Origin: Temnothorax longispinosus
Taxonomy: Eukaryota; Arthropoda; Insecta; Hymenoptera; Formicidae
NCBI RefSeq assembly: GCF_030848805.1
Contig: NW_027270473.1
Coordinates: 1-64,000 of the forward strand
Direction: 5' to 3'
Length of the DNA stretch: 64,000 nucleotides
Shown in pieces: positions 55,307 to 64,000 of the stretch (position 1 is the stretch's first letter; each line of letters opens with the position of its first letter). The notes under the pieces are model-generated. The model worked only from the letters and a program-made list of their open reading frames with translations. It had not been told where the DNA came from and did not search any database. The translations under genes and the position numbers were made by a program.

Positions 55307-55310
55307 ATAC

Positions 55311-56244
55311 TATTGCTTCTAAAAGCATGGCTTCGTCTGCGGGCTGAATATTCTTCATCGCGTATGTACTCGCACTTATAAATTCGCGGACGCGCTCTCG
55401 GGATTCTCCGTTTATTTCGGAAATCATGTTTCGGGCCTCCTTCAGGCTGAGGAACCCGATGTGGTGTTCCGGTTGGTTTCGGACGTCGCTATGCGTTCGC
55501 CCGTATGTGACGTCTAACGGACCCTGGCTGCGTACGCGGCGATCCCGTGCATCGGGGCGATCGTAAGTGGCGGATTCTAGCCGGCTTACGCGGTCCTGTA
55601 TATCCCTCATGGCGCAAAGAAGTTCGACAGAGCGGTCGAATTCTGCGGCCTCTGCGCGGTTCATGTGGTCTTGCATTTCGCGCATCACGTTCAGGACGTC
55701 GTTGAGAGTCCTGTGCTCCCGGCTCTACTCGCGTCGGCTTAGGGGCTCGATTTTGGTCGGTTTTGTTAGCCCGGGGGGTATAATCCTCTTCGGTCGGATC
55801 GAATACGTCGCTGTCGTAAGAGGTCAAGGAGAATTCTCCTCTTCCGGAGTTCTCACTCTGTGTGTCGGCCGAGGTGTCCGATCGTGCGTCACCTTCGGTC
55901 GGGAGCAGTCTGCGTGCGTCACGATCGTGACCGTCACTATTTTCGTCACCGATTTCATTAGCTATACTATTTCGCGGGTCTTCGTTCGCGTTACAGAGGC
56001 TAGCGTCTAAAAACTCGAATTCACGTTCTATTATAACGTTGGGGTGTAATTCGAGCACCGGCGTATTATCGTCGGCAAGTTGCGCGTCTAAATTCCGTCG
56101 CACACGGTCTAAGGATTCGTTGTCCGTAAGTCGTGCGGCGCGAAGGCGGTTTCGAATGCTATTTTCGATCGCTTGTCGCGCGCGCTCGCTAAGCACGAAG
56201 GACGCGTTGCTGACGGGGGGATGCCGGGATAAATCGTCCGACAT
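55311..56244 (-). pseudogene. Gypsy 2 gag, N-terminal part
   Basis: Starts at the ATG at 56,244 (MSDDLSRHPPVSNASFV). It has ESLDRVRRNLDAQ and LHPNVIIEREFEF, which gypsy 1 also shows (32,896 on), an acidic Asp/Ser-rich part, and a shift near 55,700 into the frame ending at the Ty3 insertion. That frame includes GFLSLKEARNMISEI and STYAMKNIQPADEAML, the start of the capsid-like region. Confidence 0.82.
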
Positions 56245-56616
56245 TTATTTGCGCTCACGCTTATATTTTCGGTGCTCGCGAGGTTTATGTTCGGCATTCG
56301 CGGTCCGCTTTCTAATTTCTCACAAATTTTAGTACAACATAGAACGAACTTACAGTAACGACGCAGTGCGCATGGTATCTGCTTTCAGCTGAGTCGTCCG
56401 CTGCTACGCTGTCCCGCTGGGCCGCTTCGCTGCCTCGCTGCTCCGTGCCACGCTGCTTCACGGCTTCGCTGTGCGGTAGGTCGGGGCCGTCTCCGGTGTC
56501 GCCGATATGTGACGCTCGGCGACTGCTACCGTTGATTCACTCCGGGATGCGTTGTCGCCGTTTATTATTCCGTTCCCGTTTTTAGGCGTACCTCTGGCAG
56601 GATGTCCTTTCGGCCG
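56245..56616 (-). other. Gypsy 2 leader, cut at the 28S junction
   Basis: Shares GGTAGCAGTC and CGACACCGGAGA blocks with the gypsy 1 leader between its primer site and gag. It stops at 56,616, with no primer site or LTR, where 28S rRNA sequence begins. Confidence 0.6.
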
Positions 56617-56623
56617 GTTAACG

Positions 56624-56690
<67 letters not shown>
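56617..56690 (+). rRNA. 28S rRNA fragment upstream of the R2 site
   Basis: GTTAACGCAATGTGATTTCT through AAGCGCGGGTAAACGG is the conserved 28S segment just before the R2 insertion site. Against the arthropod sequence I know there is one change, near 56,673. The canonical next bases (CGGGAGTAACTATGACTC) are replaced by an 827-nt insert. This is a fragment, not a working gene. Confidence 0.93.
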
Positions 56691-57517
56691 TGCACCCTGT
56701 GTCCTTTACCCATAAAACTGCTGGGCTGCTGCCCAATCCCAGGTCCTATCAGCTGGGTAACGGATGCAGCCGGTAGTACTGAACAGGGTAGCGTTTCGCG
56801 AGGCGAGCGCGGCGTGCTCGTGCGTGGGAGGTGCCCAACACGAGCGGGGTATATGGCGCACCACGTGCCGTATATCCCTAAGGCGCGTCGACTGCTGCCG
56901 AATCCCGGATCTCCGGGCAACCGATGAGCGACGCGTTAATAGTACGGGGTGACTTGTGCGATTACGTGGTAGCTGGTGGCATGGCACCAGCGACGGCGAC
57001 TCGTCAAACGTGAGCTAAGATCGCTCGACACGAGTACTACGGGGGTAGGGAGCCCCGCTGGGAGGCTACCGGTGCCCTACCAGATGGTGTCGGACTCGTA
57101 GGGGCAGAGGATTCGCATAGCCGAGTGAGCGGCATGGAGGGCCTAGTGTGGGTCACGCTATGAAGCTTATGTTGCGCATTACCTATAATGGGGATGTTAT
57201 GGCATCCCAACCCTGTCAGTTGGGCTGATCTAATCCGAGTGGATCACGCCCGCTGCAGGAACCCTGCTATCTGGGGAACACCACAGGTACAATAGTGAGT
57301 CATGAGTGCGTTACGGGAAACCGTGCCCCTACGTTTGAAGGGTCGGCTTGTCCGGGAGTACGTAATCGTCAGGTATGGGCTCTGTAAGGGGGAAATCCCC
57401 GGTGTCGGCTCTGATTCTAGCGTGAAGGGAAGTACTGCTGACGTTGATCGCACTCCGACCACGGGGAGGATTCTGGGGGGGCTAACCGCCCCCCCCCCAG
57501 ACTCCCCGGTGCGGTCG
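56691..57517 (+). mobile_element. 827-nt insert in 28S, no long ORF
   Basis: Lies between 28S position GGTAAACGG and TAACTATGACTC, about 26 nt upstream of the R2 target. CGGTGC occurs at both junctions (56,688-56,693 and 57,507-57,512). GGGTAAA (56,681-56,687, 28S) can pair with TTTACCC (56,705-56,711, insert). The largest ORF is about 100 codons without R2 or R1 motifs. It could be an internally deleted R2 element whose 5' self-cleaving ribozyme uses 28S bases, or a different rDNA-specific element. Confidence 0.55.
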
Positions 57518-57535
57518 TAACTATGACTCATTATA

Positions 57536-57594
<59 letters not shown>

Positions 57595-57610
57595 ACTGTC
57601 CCTATCTACT
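57518..57610 (+). rRNA. 28S rRNA fragment between the R2 and R1 sites
   Basis: TAACTATGACTC, then ATTATAG where TCTTAAGG is normal at the R2 cleavage site, then TAGCCAAATGCCTCGTCATC to CTGTCCCTATCTACT without visible change. The R1 element starts at the next base, the canonical R1 target. Confidence 0.95.
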
Positions 57611-59332
57611 GGTAGGAGTAGACATGACTTACGGGAATAGCACTTACGGGGAACAGTGTTCACAGTAGCAAAGCGCTTCGGCGCCCACGTGCTGAGCGAA
57701 GTAGAGAAATGCGGCGTGTTGCTGCTAAGTATAGGGATAACGCTCGGGCGACGGTTTATGGTCGGAGTCACTCGCCTGTGACCCGATCATGCCGGTCAGC
57801 TCGTGATTCACGGGCCGTCCTCTAGGCGCGTTCGCATATCTGTCTGGTGATCCCGAAATGGGGTAAAAGGGCTCAATGGAGCCTCTGGGTGTCTCTTTTG
57901 AGACGTGGCACACCCGGAGAGCTAGCTGGCCCGTCCCGACAGTGTTGCGAGTGAGAGGCGGTCCAAGGGCGTTCTGCTCTCCTGCTGTGTTGTGCCACGC
58001 ACGGCGGGGGAGTAGGGCGTCATAACACTTTTAGGTGTTAATTAAACGGTGGGTGAAAACCCCCGATGGGTTTTTTGAAAGCAACACGCCGCGGGAAACT
58101 TAGTATGAGTCGTCGGACTCGAAGTTTGGTTGCGTTGGAAAGCAACACGCCGCGAAGAACTTGGCATCGTGAGTCGTCGGACTCGGAGTGACGCGTCGCG
58201 AGCGAGCTTGGTTTTCTCGTGGGTGTTGCCGTTGGCGGAAGCAACACGCCGCGTGAGTGCTCGCAAAGCAACACGCCGCTGAGCGACACGCCGTCGGCGG
58301 AAGCAACACGCCGCGTGAGTGCCCGCAAAGCAACACGCGGCTGAGCTACTCGTCGCCGGAGGCAACACGCCGCGAGAAACTTTAAGTTTGGTTGCTGAAC
58401 ACCATCTAAAGCAACACGCGGCGCCGATCTTTTGAGGCCGGCGATCTTTTTCGGGTCGTACAAAGTCATGATCTACAGGACTGTTGAAGCGCAATACATG
58501 CTGTGCCGCAGCACTTAGCCTATCACAGTCAAGCCGAACTCCACCTCCATCGTGGTTCCCACCGTAAACTATGATTTGGCTCGGGCTTGGCCTAGTCTTG
58601 GCCTTGGCCGTCGCAGGCTAACGGAGTTAAGGCGATACGCGGGCTTCCCCCGGCCCGCGGGCCCTCGGGCTGCTACCGGCTCCTTCAGGAGGGGGTGCGG
58701 GGGTTCTGGGGGGTGTGTGAGTGTGTGCGTGTCTATGTTTGTTTGCGTGTCCGTAGTTGTAACCGTCGGGTGCCAGAGATGCGGTCGGGTGTCGATGGAT
58801 ATTTCTCGAAGACTAACCAAGTGGGGAGTAATAGACCCACGACCGTAGGATGCGGTCATGTTAGTACCTGACCTCTGCGGCGTAATAAATGGTAAGTTCT
58901 GGCCTAGCGCCAGTAAAGTCCATGTGAAATCGCATGTTTAATGTTGGAGAACCGCTGTCCGTGTCCGGGCGGAGCCTATTCGGGAGTTGAAGTCGGCCCC
59001 CCCCGGGCGCATGTGTGGAGGATTAGCTGATCACTATTTCCTCATATCCTGCTAGTGGGAAGATACACTGGCAACGTCTAGCCCGAACTTTTAGTGGGCG
59101 GTGTCTCGGAGCATACGTGCTCAATCAGTAGGGGTGACGTTAAACCTTTAGCATCAAATTACATAACCTTTTTATAGAGTCACGTCTGCATGAATAGGGC
59201 TGATCACCCGACAAGCTGCTTCTCAGCTTTCATGCAGTTTAACTAGGGCTTTGAAACGGCGGGGATAGATGCCCATACGCGTATGGGCTGCCATGATGGC
59301 CGAACCGTCGTAACAATTAAATAAGATGCAGT
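57611..59332 (+). other. R1 5' untranslated region with dispersed 12-mer
   Basis: No coding motif. At 58,081-58,422 the 12-mer GCAACACGCCGC (or GCAACACGCGGC) occurs eight times (58,081, 58,142, 58,241, 58,267, 58,302, 58,328, 58,363, 58,411), and GAGTCGTCGGACTCG occurs twice. It may hold promoter or translation-control elements of R1, which is otherwise co-transcribed with rRNA. Confidence 0.7.
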
Positions 59333-60928
59333 ATGAAAAACGCAAAAAACACCCCCAACCCGGACGGACAAAAAACTGTTGACAAAAAGGCAAAAACAGA
59401 AATGGACAAGGCTTCGGATACGGACAAGACTGTGACTAAGACGGTGACAAGCAGTGACAAAGTGTCTGGGCAGAAGGTGATTACGAAGGCAGTGACGGTG
59501 GCACTGTCTAAAGTTGACTCGAAGGTCTCGGAGAAGACACCCACGCATGAACTTAAAAAGTGGGCGAATACACAGACGCTAGACGAAACAGGGACGGACG
59601 AGGAGAGTTTGGTGGGTGATCCGCTTCAGCGTACGTTCCCACGTAGTGGGAAGTTGAAGAGGAGCCCGCTTGGCTCTCAGACATCTATTAGGGACACGCA
59701 GAGTGAGTCAAATGAAGCTGTAGGAGGAGGTATGGCCAGAGGGACCGGCCAGCTGCGGGCGAACTCGGTCTTGCCCATGCTGGGTGACAGCGAGAGCGCG
59801 AACGACAGCGAGTCTGACGACGATGACGTGTTTGTTCGGGACGGTGCGGCGAAAAGAGAGATGTTGGCTGCTGGAGCGATGCATGACATCCGACTTAAGT
59901 TGGAGAGCATTTTGTCGGACCCCAATGCCAAATTCAGCAAGTCGGCGGCACAAAAGGTTACTGCGCTGTTCAGCGAGACCAACAAGCTGATAATGCAGTT
60001 GGGGTGCGAAAATACGTTTTTGAGGGGTCGTCTGGCGGAGAGGTCGGAGGCGAACCGACCACCGCCAGCGACGTTTGCTGATGTGGTGAATAGGCAGAAG
60101 GAGCCTCGTCGCAGGACCGAGGCGGGGGCCTCTGCGGTGCCGGAACCGAGCAAGGCAAGACCACGAGATAGGGATTTCTCGGTGGTCGTGGCCAGTAAGG
60201 CCGAAAAGGGTAGATCGGTGGACGAGGTGAGAAAGACGCTGCTGGAGGCGATTGATCCGGTAGCGTCTAACATTAGAATTAAAAATGTTAGAAAGACCAG
60301 GGACGGCAGAGTCGTAGTACAGGCACATTCGAAGGAGGATGTGGATAAGCTAGTCGCCAATCAGGCTATTAGGGAGAAGGGGCTTACGGCGGCTCTGCCG
60401 ACGGCCAGAAGGCCCCGTATAATACTGTATGACGTGCCTAGGGGGTTAGAGGTCGATGGTGTCCGCCAAGCGATAGCTAGGCAAAACCCGGAGCTCCTCC
60501 AGGGGGTAGGAGAGAGAACCTATCTGGAGGAAGTCGTATTCCGGTTTAAGCTGGGTAAAGGTGACGAAGAGACGGTCAACTGGGTAGTAGAAGTGACGCC
60601 TGGCATGCGTGACAGGTTTAAGAAGGCGTCGCGTATTTATGTAGGTTGGAGGAGCTGTAGGGTCGCGGATTTTACGTCGTTGACCAGATGCTACAGATGT
60701 CTGGATCTGGGTCATGTCGCGAAATACTGTAAAGCGGCGAAGGATACCTGTTCCCACTGCGGCCTCGACGGCCATCGACAGGACAAGTGTCCAAACGCGA
60801 CAGGGCCGAAAGTATGCGCGGTCTGCAAAAGACGGGGACGGCCGGCGAGTCATGCGATTAATGATGTGGGGTGCCCCTCGTATAAGATAGCCAGGGACAG
60901 GTATGCGGGCACCATTGACAATGGCTAG
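59333..60928 (+). CDS. R1 ORF1, gag-like RNA-binding protein
   Basis: The frame of 531 codons, starting at the ATG at 59,333, is complete. The first 170 residues are Lys/Thr/Ser-rich and likely disordered (KKAKTEMDKASDTDKTV, acidic SESDDDDVFV). Residues about 175-215 may form a coiled coil. The C-terminal part has CYRCLDLGHVAKYC, CSHCGLDGHRQDKC and CAVCKRRGRPASH, the three-knuckle pattern of R1-clade ORF1. The protein would bind R1 RNA in the retrotransposition particle. It overlaps ORF2 by 26 nt in another frame, suggesting reinitiation or frameshift coupling. Confidence 0.92.
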   Translation: MKNAKNTPNPDGQKTVDKKAKTEMDKASDTDKTVTKTVTSSDKVSGQKVITKAVTVALSKVDSKVSEKTPTHELKKWANTQTLDETGTDEESLVGDPLQRTFPRSGKLKRSPLGSQTSIRDTQSESNEAVGGGMARGTGQLRANSVLPMLGDSESANDSESDDDDVFVRDGAAKREMLAAGAMHDIRLKLESILSDPNAKFSKSAAQKVTALFSETNKLIMQLGCENTFLRGRLAERSEANRPPPATFADVVNRQKEPRRRTEAGASAVPEPSKARPRDRDFSVVVASKAEKGRSVDEVRKTLLEAIDPVASNIRIKNVRKTRDGRVVVQAHSKEDVDKLVANQAIREKGLTAALPTARRPRIILYDVPRGLEVDGVRQAIARQNPELLQGVGERTYLEEVVFRFKLGKGDEETVNWVVEVTPGMRDRFKKASRIYVGWRSCRVADFTSLTRCYRCLDLGHVAKYCKAAKDTCSHCGLDGHRQDKCPNATGPKVCAVCKRRGRPASHAINDVGCPSYKIARDRYAGTIDNG

Positions 60929-63900
60929 GCAGGACCCGCAGGGTGTCTCGAGTATGAATGTGGTACAGTATAATTGTCAGAGAGCGTATGCGGTAATGTG
61001 TGATCTGGGTGAAATGTTGTGTGAACGTAGAGTGAGTGTGGCACTGCTGCAGGAACCGTGTGTGAAGGATGGAAGGGTAGTTGGACTCCCGCTACGGATG
61101 GATGTGATTGTGAGTGAGAGCGAGTATGTCAAAGCAGCAGTGGTGGTGAATGATCCCAGTCTCGATGTGTTGTGTGTAAGGGAGTGCTCGGATGAGTATG
61201 GCGTGTGTGTATGGCTGAAGGGAGACGTCGGCGAGATGTATGTGGTGTCCGTGTATTGCCGGTTCGGTGAGGACATCGAGCCGTACCTGGCGTACATGGA
61301 CAGGGTGCGAATGGCAACCAGAGGAAAGCGCGTGCTGGTGGGTATGGATGCGAATGCCGTCTCTCCTTTATGGTACAGTAAGGGTAGGGGCGGCAGTAGA
61401 GAAAGTGAAATGCGTGGCAGAATGCTTGAGGAGTGGATTGTTACGAATGGTATGATTGTGTTGAATGAGCCGAGCGAGAGTTACACGTTTAGCGGACCCA
61501 ATGGGGAAAGCGACATCGATGTGACTCTCGTAAGCGATGCGCTTGGGGGGTGCCAGTTTGAATGGGGAGTCAAGAGCGATTGGGGTATCAGCAACCATAA
61601 TGTGTTGCTGATACGTATGACCTATGGTGAGAATGCTGAGCGGATGGAAGGTATGCGTAGATGGGTGTGTAAAGACGTGGACTGGGAGGGTTACATGAGC
61701 GATCTAGTGGAGTATGCGTCGGAGGATGCTGTGAATGTGATGGATGACTGGGACGCGGAGAGCTTGGCGGAGCTCACATCATGGATCCTGAGGGCGAATG
61801 ACAATAGAATGAAAAGGCGAGTGTGTGGGGTTACGAGGAAGCTTGTGTGGTGGACGGATGAGCTTGAGCGCATGAAGAAGGATGTGAGGAAGTGTAGGCG
61901 TGCCTACCAGCGAATGAGAGGGAGAGATCGAAGTCGAGTGGAAGGATGTCTGAATGTGTACAAACGTGCTCTCAGAGAGTACAAGAGAGCAATATAGAGA
62001 GTGAAAGAGGAGAACTGGAGACAGTTCGTGAGTGACAAGGAAAATCGGGATCTATGGGGTGATGTGTACAAAGTGTGTATGGGTAAGTACGGACGTGACA
62101 GACAGTGCTATGAAAGTGGGTGACAGGACAACGAGTACGTGGGAAGAGAGTGCGAATGTGCTGCTAGATCGCTTCTTCCCAGACACGGGAATGGATGATG
62201 TACGACTGGCAGAGAGAGAGATGATTGAAAGAACGTTCGAGTGGAATGAAGTGGATGTGGCTGTGAGGGCGATGAAAGTGGGTAAGGCACCCGGGTTGGA
62301 TGGAGTTACGGCGGAAATGTTGCGTGCTGTTTGGCGCGCAATTCCGGGATGGTTGAAGAGAGTGTATGATGTGTGTCTGAGTACCAATTGCTTTCCAAAG
62401 GTGTGGAAGAAAGCGAGAGTGGTTGTACTGCTGAAGTCCCCAGAGAAAGTGCGGTCGGACCCCGGGTCGTACAGACCGATCAGCCTGTTGTCTGTGCTTG
62501 GGAAAGTGTTGGAGCGAATGATGGTAAATAGGCTGAAGCGATTGATGAGTGGTAGAATGTGTGAGGCACAACACGGGTTTGTGAAGGGACGTTCGACCGA
62601 GAGTGCGTGGAATAGCGTGCGTGAGTGCGTGAGCGGATCCGAGTACAAGTATGTGTTGGGAATTTTTGTGGACTTCCAGGGTGCCTTCGACAACCGGAAT
62701 GGCCATGTGTGATTGAAAAACTGAGTGAGGAAGGATGTGAAGAGATTGGGTTGTGGAAAAGCTATTTTAATGAGAGATGGGCATGTATGATAGGAATGAA
62801 TGAGGAAGTGTGAAAGAGGGTGCTGCGGGGCGCACCGCAGGGGTCCATCGGTGGCCCAAACATTTGGGACCTACAGATGGATAAGCTCCTGTGGGAACTC
62901 CGCAGACGTGGATGTATGGCGACGGCGTATGCCGATGATCTGTTCGTGCCTGTCGAAGGACAGAGCCGGGCGGATCTGGAGAGAAAGGGGAACGAGTGGA
63001 TGAGGATAGTGAGCGAATGGGGTGCGAGTGTCGGTGTGAAAGTTTCAGAGAGCAAGACGGTTATGATGCTCCTGAAAGGGAATATGTCGGAAACGAGACA
63101 CCCGAGCGTTAGTGTGAATGGGAAGCATGTGAGGTATGTGAAGTGTGTGAGATATCTGGGTGTGTGGGTGGGCGAGCGAATGAGCTTTAAGCCGCACCTG
63201 GAGCGTATGAGACAGAAGTGTGTGAGCGTAGTGGGAAAGTTGAGACGAGTGATGAGGAGCGAATGGGGATTGCGAAAGAGAGCATGGCGTGTGATTTATA
63301 AGGGTTTGTTTGCTGCGTGTGTTATGTATGGTGCGAGCGTGTGGTATGAAGCCATGGAGTACAGATATGCGCGAGTGGCGATCAACAGATGCCAAAGAGT
63401 GGCGAAGAGCGCCTGTTTGAATGTCTGTAGAACGGTCTCCAGAGGTATGACTGTGAGAATTAAAAATGGCTGGAGATTGGGTGAAAGAGGTATTATGAGT
63501 GAAGAGGAAGTAAGAACGAGAGATTTGGATGAGAGCTTGGAGCTGTTGAATGCTAGGTTGTTTGAAAGATGGCAGAATGAATGGGATAACAGTGCGAAGG
63601 GACGAGTGACACATGGCTTTATACGGGATGTGAGGTTTGCCGAGGTTTGTCTGGGATTTGAGCCGAGCCTATGGCTCGGCTATATCTTGACGGGTCACGG
63701 CAGTTTGAATGAGTTCTTGCATAAAAGGGGATTGTCTGAGACTGAAAGTTGTGCGTGTGGTGCTGAGTGCGAGGATTGGAAGCATGTGATGGTTGAGTGT
63801 GAAATGTATGAGGACATTAGGAGCTTGGACGAATGGGGAGTCAGGGTGAATGAGGATGGTAGAGTGGATGTGAGCGAGGTACTGGAGCGAAAGGAAAGAT

Positions 63901-63962
63901 ACGAGAGTCTGAGCAGGTTTGCGGCATGTGTGTTTCAGCGAAGAATGAATGGGAATGCGTGA
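60903..63962 (+). pseudogene. R1 ORF2: endonuclease-reverse transcriptase, broken
   Basis: The APE-type endonuclease (60,955-61,620) shows VQYNCQRAYAV, LLQEPCVKDG, VGMDANAVSPLW, SDIDVTL and SNHNVLL, where SDH is more usual than SNH. A TAG stop lies at 61,995-61,997. A frameshift near 62,090 carries the frame to 62,712 (GKAPGLDGVTAEML, KSPEKVRSDPGSYRPISLLS, GFVKGRSTESAW, VDFQGAFDN). A second shift returns to the first frame, with a TGA at 62,811-62,813, then RGAPQGSIGGP and the catalytic AYADDLFVPV. A CxC...H...C module (CACGAECEDWKHVMVEC) closes the protein. It would nick 28S at the R1 site and prime reverse transcription; this copy cannot. Confidence 0.92.
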
Positions 63963-64000
63963 GACGTGTGAATGCGGCTTACCAGGGCCGGGTCTGCAGG

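Larger units (their letters stand above)
43470..56616 (-). mobile_element. Gypsy 2: env-bearing Ty3/gypsy (errantivirus-like), truncated at both ends
   Basis: In minus order: leader (56,616-56,245), gag N-terminal part, a 6.1-kb inserted Ty3 element, gag C-terminal part with two zinc knuckles, protease, reverse transcriptase, RNase H, integrase and an F-type env. No LTR is found: the 5' side ends abruptly against a 28S rDNA fragment at 56,617 and the 3' side at a (TA)n tract. The leader resembles that of gypsy 1. Stops and frameshifts in gag, pol and env make it inactive. Confidence 0.85.
57611..64000 (+). mobile_element. R1: R1 non-LTR retrotransposon in 28S, continues past the window
   Basis: The left junction is exactly at the R1 site of 28S. 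A 1.72-kb 5' untranslated region is followed by ORF1 (gag-like, zinc knuckles) and ORF2 (APE endonuclease, reverse transcriptase, C-terminal zinc finger), the R1 layout. The 3' end and downstream 28S lie outside. ORF2 carries two stops and two frameshifts, so this copy depends on others for movement. Confidence 0.93.

Noticed and set aside
57244..57555. 103-aa ORF in the 28S insert as an R2 remnant
   Set aside because: No zinc finger, Myb or reverse transcriptase motif is visible, and it runs into 28S sequence.
59677..60360. 227-aa and 206-aa minus-strand ORFs in R1 ORF1
   Set aside because: Antisense shadows of a strongly supported coding frame.
62052..63614. Minus-strand ORFs of 180-213 aa in R1 ORF2
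   Set aside because: Antisense shadows caused by the biased codon use of R1 ORF2.

Overview
The window is a transposable-element graveyard from an arthropod nuclear genome, with almost no single-copy host coding sequence. The arthropod call rests on an R1 retrotransposon at its usual 28S rRNA target, BEL/Pao and env-bearing gypsy elements, a piggyBac transposase, and two TATA plus TCAGT-initiator core promoters. A hymenopteran, possibly an ant, is my guess from general resemblance of the repeat families; nothing here proves it. A 500-base run of N at 20,199-20,698 shows this is an assembled scaffold.

Layout. 1-2,282: a possible long LTR on the minus strand. 2,785 to about 6,840: a broken piggyBac element carrying a 1.9-kb insertion. 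7,326-10,200: simple repeats, a 0.9-kb foldback of (ATGAATGG)n type, a short palindrome and a 1.1-kb 16-bp minisatellite. 10,713-17,403: a DNA transposon with about 566-bp inverted repeats. It encodes one large minus-strand protein with a FEN1/XPG-like nuclease and an eight-cysteine cluster (Academ-like), and it holds a 1.07-kb foldback. 17,536-23,281: pieces that may be one MADF-type gene, with a MITE, a palindrome and the gap between them. 24,233-25,586: remnants of a Polinton-like capsid module and an unrecognised conserved protein.

25,719-42,204 is a BEL/Pao provirus (5-bp duplication ATAAT) broken by three insertions. These are a minus-strand gypsy with paired LTRs (27,269-33,811, duplication TCTT) in gag, a 2.36-kb long-TIR element (36,955-39,309, duplication TGA) between RNase H and integrase, and a 504-bp element (40,995-41,498, 9-bp duplication) in the 3' LTR. 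Next to it, 42,737-43,412 looks like a complete small spliced gene with its own promoter. 43,470-56,616 is a second minus-strand gypsy with an F-type env, which lacks both LTRs. It carries an antisense ORF with a promoter between env and integrase. A plus-strand Ty3/gypsy element (49,158-55,306, duplication ATAC, tRNA-Pro-type primer site) splits its gag.

From 56,617 the window enters fragmentary 28S rDNA: 74 nt upstream of the R2 site, an 827-nt insert without a long ORF, 93 nt of 28S up to the R1 site, and then an R1 element that runs off the right edge. R1 ORF1 is intact and ORF2 is broken. Nearly every element has frameshifts or stops. The order of nesting gives a clear relative chronology: BEL before gypsy 1, the TGA element and the 9-bp-duplication element; gypsy 2 before the Ty3 element.
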